From NCBI GenBank assembly GCA_016712225.1, contig JADJRL010000003.1, forward strand, positions 1,439,501-1,503,500: a stretch of 64,000 bases of DNA, written 5' to 3'. The translations under genes were made by a program, and so were the position numbers. The notes beneath the pieces are model-generated. The model searched no databases. It was given only the letters and a program-made list of their open reading frames with translations, and was not told the DNA's origin. Below, in pieces: positions 56,090 to 63,213 of this stretch; position 1 is the first letter of the stretch, and each line of letters opens with the position of its first letter. This stretch comes from Candidatus Defluviibacterium haderslevense. Its GTDB lineage: Bacteria > Bacteroidota > Bacteroidia > Chitinophagales > Saprospiraceae.

Positions 56090-57052
56090 CTAATTACTCT
56101 TTAATTTTATATCTGTTCTATCCCTAAAATGGTTAGTTATTATCTGAAAAGACAATATTAGCAAAACTACTACAATTGATGGTATTATAGCTTGAATAAT
56201 CTTACCACTAAAAGCCAAACTATATTGCTCCTGTAAAATGTTACCTAGTGTTGGAATAGGTGGCTGCAAACCCATACCCAAAAAAGACAGACCTGATTCT
56301 AAAAGAATAGCTAAAGCAAAATTTGAAGAAGCTTGTATCCAGATGGGTCCAGATATATTAGGTAAAATATGAAAAACCATTACCCTAAAATGTGAAAAAC
56401 CCATTGCTTTACAAGCTTGAACAAAATGCTGTTCCTTATAATGTAAAACCAAACCTCTTACTAATCGGGCTACATCGCCCCACATAGTCAAGCCTATAGA
56501 AATAAAGATAGAAATCATATTTCTACCAAAAGCCATTAAAATAACAAAAGCTAATAAAATAGTTGGTAATGACCAAAATAAACTTATTATTAATGAAATG
56601 AGTTGATCCGTCTTTCCACCAAAATATCCTGCAAGCAAACCTAAAATTATTCCAATAATTAAGGAAAATAAAACAGCGATTGAACCAACTATTAATGTAT
56701 ATCTAATACCAATTATTAATCTACTATATACATCTCTGCCATACCTATCTGTTCCTAAATAATATCTAATACAATTCGTGTTATCTTTATTATTATTAAT
56801 TTGTGGTTTTTGTATCGATTGATCTCCATAAAACATGATTGAGATTAGCGATTGCTTTGAAACATTTATATTGGTATTCCATTCAAAACATGAAACAAAA
56901 CCAGGATTCATAACAGATATTTCTGGCACCTGAGTATTTGCATAAATTGTTTTATCGGTACAAATCAGATATCCGAAAAGCAAACAGCAAGTACATAAAA
57001 ATAAAAAGCATATTGAAAAAATGTAAATTACATTTCTAGAATAATTAACCAC
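56090..57052 (-). CDS. Orphan ABC transporter permease (OppC/DppC family)
   Basis: Inner-membrane permease of about 320 residues for peptides or nickel-type importers: a first membrane helix, then a long external region, then GTDRYGRDVYSRLIIGIRY (about 98-116), the transmembrane core, the EAA loop ACKAMGFSHFRVMVFHILPN, and SGLSFLGMGLQPPIPTLGN. There is no OppB-type partner, binding protein or ATPase nearby, so its partners are elsewhere. No ATG is available; I choose GTG at 57052, which shares one base with the MazG-like stop, over TTG at 57058. Confidence 0.85.
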   Translation of the reverse strand: MVNYSRNVIYIFSICFLFLCTCCLLFGYLICTDKTIYANTQVPEISVMNPGFVSCFEWNTNINVSKQSLISIMFYGDQSIQKPQINNNKDNTNCIRYYLGTDRYGRDVYSRLIIGIRYTLIVGSIAVLFSLIIGIILGLLAGYFGGKTDQLISLIISLFWSLPTILLAFVILMAFGRNMISIFISIGLTMWGDVARLVRGLVLHYKEQHFVQACKAMGFSHFRVMVFHILPNISGPIWIQASSNFALAILLESGLSFLGMGLQPPIPTLGNILQEQYSLAFSGKIIQAIIPSIVVVLLILSFQIITNHFRDRTDIKLKSN

Positions 57053-57387
57053 TAGCAATTTAATTTTGGATTATTCAAATGTCTCTCTTTATCCCTGATT
57101 GTTCTTAATTCCATTTTACTTTTAAAAACTTTTTCTATATCAATATTCATTTGATTGGATAGACATAAAGTTACAAATAAAATATCTGCAAGTTCTTCAG
57201 CTATATTAGCTTTTGCGTTTTCCTCATTTTCATTAATTTTAAAAGATTGGTCTCCATAAATTCTTGTCATATATCGGGATAATTCTCCAACTTCTTCCAT
57301 TAAAATTCCCAAATTGGTTAACTCACTAAAGTACCTAATTCCATAAGTTTTAATCCAAGTATCTACTTCTAATTGTAAATCATTCAT
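57052..57387 (-). CDS. MazG-like nucleotide pyrophosphohydrolase
   Basis: The 111-residue protein resembles MazG-type all-alpha NTP pyrophosphatases: LGILMEEVGELSRYMTRIYG (26-45) with the EExxE-type metal motif, and NIAEELADILFVTLCLSNQMNID (62-84) with ExxD. It removes damaged or unwanted nucleotides. Its start is flush with the end of dtd, which is typical for this pair in Bacteroidota. Confidence 0.88.
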   Translation of the reverse strand: MNDLQLEVDTWIKTYGIRYFSELTNLGILMEEVGELSRYMTRIYGDQSFKINENEENAKANIAEELADILFVTLCLSNQMNIDIEKVFKSKMELRTIRDKERHLNNPKLNC

Positions 57388-57840
57388 TTATTCCTTATTT
57401 TTTGTATCAATAATTATAGTTACTGGTCCATTATTTAATAACTTCAGCTGCATATCCATACCAAAGACTCCGCATTCAATATTTAATTTGCACTTACTTC
57501 TTATATTATCTAAAAAATCTTGATAAATTGTTTTTGCAAAATCTGGCTTTGCTGCTCTTATAAAACCAGGTCTTGTTCCCTTTTTAGTAGATGCAAATAA
57601 TGTAAATTGACTTACTACCATGATGTCCCCTTGTACATCTAAAATAGACAAATTCATAAGACCGTCCCCATCTGAAAAAATTCTCAAGTGGAGAATTTTA
57701 TTAATTAACCAATCAATATCATCTTGGGTATCTGCTTCTTCAATTCCTAAAAGCAATAATAAACCTTTACGAATAGACGAATGTACCATATTATTTATAC
57801 TAATTTCAGTATAATCCACTCTCTGTATAATAACCCTCAT
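57388..57840 (-). CDS. dtd: D-aminoacyl-tRNA deacylase
   Basis: Hydrolyses D-amino acids mischarged on tRNA. The 150-residue protein has MRVIIQRVDYTEISINN, KGLLLLLGIEEADTQDDIDW, VSQFTLFASTKKGTRPGF (the Gly-x-Ser-Gln-Phe-Thr-Leu and substrate loop) and NNGPVTIIIDT near the end, the family's cross-subunit Gly-Pro motif. First gene of the ten-gene operon; no other gene is upstream. Confidence 0.96.
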   Translation of the reverse strand: MRVIIQRVDYTEISINNMVHSSIRKGLLLLLGIEEADTQDDIDWLINKILHLRIFSDGDGLMNLSILDVQGDIMVVSQFTLFASTKKGTRPGFIRAAKPDFAKTIYQDFLDNIRSKCKLNIECGVFGMDMQLKLLNNGPVTIIIDTKNKE

Positions 57841-58335
57841 TCATAAAGTTTCAACAAATTTAAATTAAAAATCTTTATAATATGAAAATTATTTTATTCA
57901 CATTTATTGTTTTTGATATATTTAAAGAGTTAACTATTAGATATTGAATTTTTTATTTTTGGACATTGACTCTAAATATTTTATACGTTTTAAACATTTT
58001 CTATTTTTTGATTTATAAGATATTTGTTTATATATAATTTATTCATAATATTGATTTAAACTTGTTAATAAAAGATTCTTTACTAACATAAATATAATTA
58101 ATTTTTACTCACATTTTTTTATTAACACTATGTTTAAAAAATAGTTAATCTGTTGTAAAATAATAATTTGTAATTTTTTTTTTTGTGTATTACTTGTTAA
58201 TTTTTTAAACATAATGAGTTTATAAACATACTAACACTATCATTATATATTCAATATTTATTTATATATTTTCTTTTAATATAATGTAGATGTCTAATGA
58301 TGTGAATTTTTTTTTTCATTTAAAATGGTTGATCT
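57841..58335. other. Very AT-rich intergenic region
   Basis: About 495 bp between divergent genes, with long T tracts (for example near 58178 and 58310) and no supported gene or RNA. It likely holds the promoters for dtd and for the heme A synthase gene. Confidence 0.4.
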
Positions 58336-58356
58336 TTGAGAAATATTTTAGGGCTC

Positions 58357-59388
58357 ATGAAGTTTAAATCTGTAAAAATTTGGTTATTCGTTGGTTTAAT
58401 AATGATTCTTTTTCAAATTTTGCTAGGTGGAATCACAAGATTAACTGGTAGTGGTTTATCAATTACAAAGTGGGACATAGTTACTGGTATTTTATTTCCA
58501 GTTTCTGATGAGTCTTGGAATTATCATTTTGAATTATATAAAAAGACACCTCAGTATAGCAAAATTAATACTGGAATGAGTTTGGATGATTTTAAATTTA
58601 TTTTTTTTTGGGAATATTTACATCGTTTATGGGCAAGAATTATGGGTTTAGTTTTTGTAATACCTTTAATTTATTTTTTATTTAAAAATAAAATAGATAA
58701 GACCTTAGGGATTAAATTAAGTATTACTTTTCTCTTGGCATTATTTGTTGCTTCTTTAGGTTGGATAATGGTGGCAAGCGGTTTTGTCAATAGACCATGG
58801 GTTAGTGCATATAAATTGAGTTTTCATCTAGTTGCCGCAACGATTTTACTGGGTTACCTTTTTTGGACTTATTTAAATTATTGTTATATAAAAGTTGTTA
58901 ATAATAAGATCAATTTGTTTTATTTAATCATTTCTTGTATCATATTTATTCAATTGTTTTTTGGAGGTATAATGAGTGGTATGAAAGCTGGGTTAGTTGC
59001 TCCAACTTGGCCCAGGATTAATTCATTATTAGTTCCAATGGAAGTAAAAGCTATATTTACTTATGATAAAGAAATGATACTCAATTATGATGAAAGTTCT
59101 ACCTTACCTATAGTTATTCAATTTATTCATAGAAGTTGCGCTTATTTTATTTTGGGTTTTGTCATTTGTTTAAACATTTTTTATAATAAGAATAGAAATT
59201 ACTTTAAGGCTAATTTAGGATATTTAAGCTTGGTTCTAGTGCAGGTTATTTTAGGTGTTATGACATTAATTAATTGTGTTGGTGAAATCCCTTTGTTTTA
59301 TGGTGTTATGCATCAAATGTTTGGGATTTTGTTATTTTGTTATAGTTTGTATATATTGTATTTCTCTAAAAATAGATGGTTAGCTTAA
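58357..59388 (+). CDS. ctaA: Heme A synthase (COX15/CtaA family)
   Basis: An inner-membrane enzyme that oxidises heme O to heme A for cytochrome oxidase. The 343-residue protein shows eight membrane helices and conserved histidines: LTGSGLSITKWDIVTG, WEYLHRLWARIMGL, SFHLVAATILL, MKAGLVAPTWP, IQFIHRSCAYFI and MHQMFGILLFC. The pattern follows the COX15 branch. Start set at ATG 58357; a TTG seven codons upstream is possible. Confidence 0.92.
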   Translation: MKFKSVKIWLFVGLIMILFQILLGGITRLTGSGLSITKWDIVTGILFPVSDESWNYHFELYKKTPQYSKINTGMSLDDFKFIFFWEYLHRLWARIMGLVFVIPLIYFLFKNKIDKTLGIKLSITFLLALFVASLGWIMVASGFVNRPWVSAYKLSFHLVAATILLGYLFWTYLNYCYIKVVNNKINLFYLIISCIIFIQLFFGGIMSGMKAGLVAPTWPRINSLLVPMEVKAIFTYDKEMILNYDESSTLPIVIQFIHRSCAYFILGFVICLNIFYNKNRNYFKANLGYLSLVLVQVILGVMTLINCVGEIPLFYGVMHQMFGILLFCYSLYILYFSKNRWLA

Positions 59389-59466
59389 GTTTAATATTGG
59401 AAATAGTTATTTTTTAAGAGTTTGATGTAATTTTTTTTAATTTTGTAGTAAAGGAAATATAAGTGA

Positions 59467-60228
59467 ATGGAATATACAATCGTTGAAGAAGGAAAATTTA
59501 AATATATTGAGTCAGAAGGAACTGGACCGGTTTTAATGTTGCTACATGGACTTTTAGGAGCACTTAGTAATTTCAAAGGTATTATTGAAGCTTTTAAAGA
59601 TGATTATAAGGTAGTTGTTCCTATTCTACCTATATATGAAATGCCTTTATTCCAAGTTTCTGTAACGGGACTTGTAGATTATGTTGCTGAGTTTGTTAAG
59701 TATAAGAATTATAATGCAGTTAATGTATTAGGAAATTCATTAGGTGGACATATTGGTTTATTGTACACATTAGCGCACCAAGAGAAGGTGTCAAGTTTAA
59801 TTTTAACTGGCAGTTCGGGATTATTTGAGAGTGGAATGGGTAATACTTTTCCAAAACGTGGGGACTATGAATTTATTAAAAAGAAAGCTGAAGATACATT
59901 TTATGATCCAGCTATTGCAACCAAAGAATTGATAGATGAATTGTATAATGTTGTAAATGACAGAAATAAAGCAATAAGAATTGTTGCAACTGCAAAATCT
60001 GCAATTCGGCACAATTTGGGAGATAAATTACATTTAATAAAAATCCCGGTATTGCTTATTTGGGGCAAGGAAGATTCTGTAACACCACCTTTTGTTGGAG
60101 AAAAGTTCGAAGAATTGTTACCTGATGCCAAATTATATTTAATTGATAAATGTGGTCATGCTCCTATGATGGAAAAGCCAGATGAGTTCAATGAAATATT
60201 AAAATCATTTCTGGAAAAGAATACATAA
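59467..60228 (+). CDS. Alpha/beta hydrolase
   Basis: The 253-residue protein has the alpha/beta hydrolase fold: LMLLHGLLGALSNFKGII (the oxyanion HG motif), NVLGNSLGGHIGLL with the nucleophile Ser, the acid in VLLIWGKEDSVTPP, and the catalytic His in KCGHAPMMEKPDEF. Substrate unknown. It stands between ctaA and the ECF sigma gene without overlap. Confidence 0.88.
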   Translation: MEYTIVEEGKFKYIESEGTGPVLMLLHGLLGALSNFKGIIEAFKDDYKVVVPILPIYEMPLFQVSVTGLVDYVAEFVKYKNYNAVNVLGNSLGGHIGLLYTLAHQEKVSSLILTGSSGLFESGMGNTFPKRGDYEFIKKKAEDTFYDPAIATKELIDELYNVVNDRNKAIRIVATAKSAIRHNLGDKLHLIKIPVLLIWGKEDSVTPPFVGEKFEELLPDAKLYLIDKCGHAPMMEKPDEFNEILKSFLEKNT

Positions 60229-60295
60229 TTATTTTTTACCTTAGGCAGCGTTTTAAAAGAAAAGTGAATCTTACTATATAGGGCTGCTGCTACTT

Positions 60296-60832
60296 ATGGA
60301 AATGGATAATATCATAAAGGGCTGTCTTAGGGGAGATCGAATCTGCCAAAAGGCATTATACGATCTACTTTCAGGGAAGATGATGGCAGTCTGTATGAGG
60401 TATTCTAAGCACCGAATGGAGGCAGAAGACTTGTTACAAGATGGTTTTATAAAAGTGTTTTTAAATTTAGATCAGTATAAATTTGAAGGGCCTTTTGAAC
60501 AGTGGGTTCGTAGGATAATGATAAATAATGCCATTAAAAAGTACCATAAAAAAAGTAATCAATTTGAGAATACTGGATTAGATTCAATGGTTGAGCAGGG
60601 TGATACGATAAATGCTGTTAACGATTTGGAATATGGTGAATTAGTAACAATGGTTAATTCTTTACCAGATGGATATAGGTTAGTATTTAATTTGTATGCT
60701 ATTGAAGGGTATAATCATGGAGAAATTTCAACATTATTACATATTGAAGAGAGCACTTCCAGATCCCAATTAGTTAAAGCTAGAAAATCTTTACAAGAAA
60801 AATTATTAAAAAGTCAAAAAACTAGAGTATGA
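60296..60832 (+). CDS. ECF RNA polymerase sigma factor (Das1-like partner gene)
   Basis: The 178-residue protein has region 2 (EDLLQDGFIKVFLNLDQYKFEGPFEQWVRRIMINNAI, broken by FEQWVRRI) and region 4 (LPDGYRLVFNLYAIEGYNHGEISTLL). It is a short ECF sigma factor. Its stop overlaps the ATG of the next gene as ATGA, so the two are co-translated. That next protein appears to be its membrane-bound regulator. No FecR or zinc-ribbon anti-sigma is present, and no autoregulatory promoter can be read here. Confidence 0.93.
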   Translation: MEMDNIIKGCLRGDRICQKALYDLLSGKMMAVCMRYSKHRMEAEDLLQDGFIKVFLNLDQYKFEGPFEQWVRRIMINNAIKKYHKKSNQFENTGLDSMVEQGDTINAVNDLEYGELVTMVNSLPDGYRLVFNLYAIEGYNHGEISTLLHIEESTSRSQLVKARKSLQEKLLKSQKTRV

Positions 60833-62232
60833 ATGATATAAATGGTCTTGAACATTTTACAGACCAATTATTTAGAGAGAAGTTGGTAGATGCTGTTGAG
60901 CCTGCTCAAGATCATCTTTGGGAGGGAATAGTGACCGCACTTAATCAAGAACAGAAAAAGAATAGAATATTTAATTTCGGTTGGATATATAAATTTTTGG
61001 TTAGTTTAATGATTTTGAGTCTTGGAGCTTTGGCTTTGTATTATTTTATCAATAAGAATAGTTCTAAGGACGAGCAAAATAAGAAGGAACAATTTAAAGA
61101 GGCAAGTTTCATTCAAGATAAAAATTTGACTTTTGAGTCAAATACGTATAATATTAACGAGTCTAAAAATAGTTTAAAGTCAGACAACTATAATGTAATA
61201 AGTGATAATAAGGTAGAACAAAAAGAGAATTATAGTCAAATTAGCAGTAATAAAAAAGTAAGCAATAAAAAAATTAGTGACTATAAGGCGGTTAAGAGGA
61301 ATAAAGAACAAATGACGGTTAAAGGTTTTTCCGGTTTAGAGTCATCAAAAGGATTAAATGAATCTATAGATGAGGAAGCTAATTTGATTATTGGTAGCCA
61401 GGATTTATATCCTGGAATAATGGGTCAGGTTGAGAAGGTAGAGGAAAAGCAGAGCTTAATTAAGTATATGGTTAATTCTCCAAAAAAGATGAAAGTGACA
61501 GAAGAGAATCCATGTTTTGTTAAAAGAGAGACACATAAAAGATATTATCTTGATGTGTATTATGCTCCAGAAATATCTCAAAAAAGGATAAATTCAAAAA
61601 GTGAAACAGGTATAAAATATGCTAATGAACGAAATGGATCAGAAAGGTATGTAAATGCTTATTCATTTGGCTTTGGCGGTTCTATTGTTTTTCCAATTGG
61701 ACTTTCATTAAGGACAGGGGTTAATTTTTCGACTATTAAAGAGCGTTTTGAATTTGTCAAGGAAAGACAAACAAAAAGTGTAATCATTAAAAATCCCCAG
61801 AATGAACCAATTGATACAATTACGGAAGAAATCATTATTCCTGGACATATTTATAATAAATATAGGTTTGTTGACATTCCAATTACAATTGGCTACGAAA
61901 TTAATTTAGCAGATTTTAAATTTGCTGTAAATGGTGGTGTTGGAATTAATGTTACGACTAATCATGCTGGAAGTGTATATGCTTCTGACATTATGAAGCT
62001 ACTTTCTCTGAAGGAAGAAAATGAAGCTGTTGCTTCAATATATAAAAAGAATGTAGGATTAAGCATTATTGGTAGTTTTGGGCTTAACTATAAGATAAAT
62101 GACCGATTTATGATTTTAGCAGAACCTTCAATTAGGTATTATGTGGGTTCAATTGCATCATCATCTTATGCATTAACTCATAAGTATATGCAAGTCGGGT
62201 TAATAGCAGGAATTAGATATAGAATTAAATAA
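60829..62232 (+). CDS. Predicted dual-membrane-spanning anti-sigma factor (Dma1-like)
   Basis: The 467-residue protein has four parts. Residues 1-50 are cytoplasmic and contain DQLFREKLVDAVEPAQDHLWEGI, the place where a sigma factor could be held. Residues 51-74 are one inner-membrane helix (GWIYKFLVSLMILSLGALAL). Residues 75-235 are a long, low-complexity, Lys/Ser/Asn-rich linker. Residues 237-467 are a PorT-type outer-membrane barrel (YSFGFGGSIVFPIGLSLRTG, YRFVDIPITIGYEI, YMQVGLIAGIRYRIK). One chain thus joins cytoplasm, inner and outer membrane. This is the layout of Dma1 in Bacteroides thetaiotaomicron, whose sigma partner Das1 controls outer-membrane vesiculation. Homology to Dma1 is inferred from architecture and operon. 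Confidence 0.8.
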   Translation: MNDINGLEHFTDQLFREKLVDAVEPAQDHLWEGIVTALNQEQKKNRIFNFGWIYKFLVSLMILSLGALALYYFINKNSSKDEQNKKEQFKEASFIQDKNLTFESNTYNINESKNSLKSDNYNVISDNKVEQKENYSQISSNKKVSNKKISDYKAVKRNKEQMTVKGFSGLESSKGLNESIDEEANLIIGSQDLYPGIMGQVEKVEEKQSLIKYMVNSPKKMKVTEENPCFVKRETHKRYYLDVYYAPEISQKRINSKSETGIKYANERNGSERYVNAYSFGFGGSIVFPIGLSLRTGVNFSTIKERFEFVKERQTKSVIIKNPQNEPIDTITEEIIIPGHIYNKYRFVDIPITIGYEINLADFKFAVNGGVGINVTTNHAGSVYASDIMKLLSLKEENEAVASIYKKNVGLSIIGSFGLNYKINDRFMILAEPSIRYYVGSIASSSYALTHKYMQVGLIAGIRYRIK

Positions 62233-62255
62233 CAAGAAGTCTTTTCTTTTAAAAT

Positions 62256-62285
62256 AACCCGCAATTTTATTGTGGGTTTTTTTTT
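62256..62285 (+). terminator. Rho-independent terminator after the Dma1-like gene
   Basis: Stem AACCCGCAAT / ATTGTGGGTT (62256-62265, 62269-62278, one G:U pair) with a 3-nt loop and a run of T. Confidence 0.88.
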
Positions 62286-62364
62286 GTTTTAAATCCGTTT
62301 TTTGAATCAAAAAGATTTGAATTTTTTTGAACGTTATATGATTTTATTTGGCTTGGCTAAGTTT

Positions 62365-62380
62365 TGTTTCACGTGGAACA
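62365..62380. other. parS-like chromosome-partition site 1
   Basis: TGTTTCACGTGGAACA, one mismatch from the perfect palindrome of site 2. This is the 16-bp ParB-binding parS pattern (TGTTNCACGTGNAACA). Confidence 0.75.
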
Positions 62381-62583
62381 ATTCATCTAATAACTACTTT
62401 TTTTAATGAATTTAATTAATAATCCTAGTAATTGATTATTTTATGTTCCTTTTTACAATCTAGGACAAAGGTATAAAGCGGTTAAGATTAATATTTGACG
62501 TTTAAGAATAAAATGCTTATTTGGTCTAATTAAATCAAGGAAGATCAAGAGTGCTAGATTAAAGATATAATTATTGAAACAAT

Positions 62584-62599
62584 TGTTCCACGTGGAACA
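62584..62599. other. parS-like chromosome-partition site 2
   Basis: TGTTCCACGTGGAACA, a perfect 16-bp palindrome matching the ParB-binding parS consensus. It lies 219 bp from site 1. Confidence 0.8.
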
Positions 62600-62641
62600 A
62601 ACAGAAATGTAAATTTAAAAACACCGTTAAATATAGACAAA

Positions 62642-63139
62642 ATGCGGTTTACTCTAAAGAAATTTGGAAAACAAGGTGAAAAAACTGGATGGACTTACAT
62701 TGAATTTTCTGAAGTATTCATTCAAAGCCTAAATCCGGGAATAAGAAAAACATTTCGAGTTAAGGGTAAAATTGATGCTTATGAATTTAATGGTCTGAAT
62801 TTACTTCCAATGGGAAGTGGTATATTTATAATGCCAATAAATCAAACGGTCCGTAGAAGGATAAAAAAGAAAGAAAGCGATACTGTTGAAATTGAAATTA
62901 ATTTGGATTTGACAAGTTTTGAATTAGATAAAGACTTTATAGAGTATTTGGAAACAGAAAAAATTGCTTTTAAATTTTTTAATACGTTAACCAGATCTCA
63001 CCAAAATTACTTTTCAAAATGGATTTCTTCTGCTAAAAGCCCAATAACTAAAGCTAATCGGATAAGTGAAACAATTATTGCATTATCAAAAAAGCAGAAT
63101 TATTCCGAAATGATACGGTCAAAGAAACAAGCTAATTAG
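62642..63139 (+). CDS. YdeI/DUF1905-type protein
   Basis: The 165-residue protein shows an N-terminal DUF1905 barrel (RFTLKKFGKQ, GWTYIEFSEVF, KIDAYEFNGLNLLPMGSGIF, INQTVRRRIKKKESDTVEIEI) and a C-terminal helical OmdA/YdeI-like part with FFNTLTRSHQNYFSKWISSAKSPITKANRISETI. These are linked to bacteriocin tolerance in some bacteria, but the activity is not established. Stands next to the parS sites. Confidence 0.85.
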   Translation: MRFTLKKFGKQGEKTGWTYIEFSEVFIQSLNPGIRKTFRVKGKIDAYEFNGLNLLPMGSGIFIMPINQTVRRRIKKKESDTVEIEINLDLTSFELDKDFIEYLETEKIAFKFFNTLTRSHQNYFSKWISSAKSPITKANRISETIIALSKKQNYSEMIRSKKQAN

Positions 63140-63213
63140 TTTTATTTTATAAAAGATGGACTATTCAAGGGGATATAAAAAAGTCCTTTATCTTTACTAA
63201 AAATTAATTTAAA

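Larger units (their letters stand above)
62286..62641. other. Intergenic region carrying two parS-like sites
   Basis: About 355 bp without a gene; only the two CACGTG-centred palindromes stand out. No parA or parB gene is nearby in this window. Confidence 0.6.
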
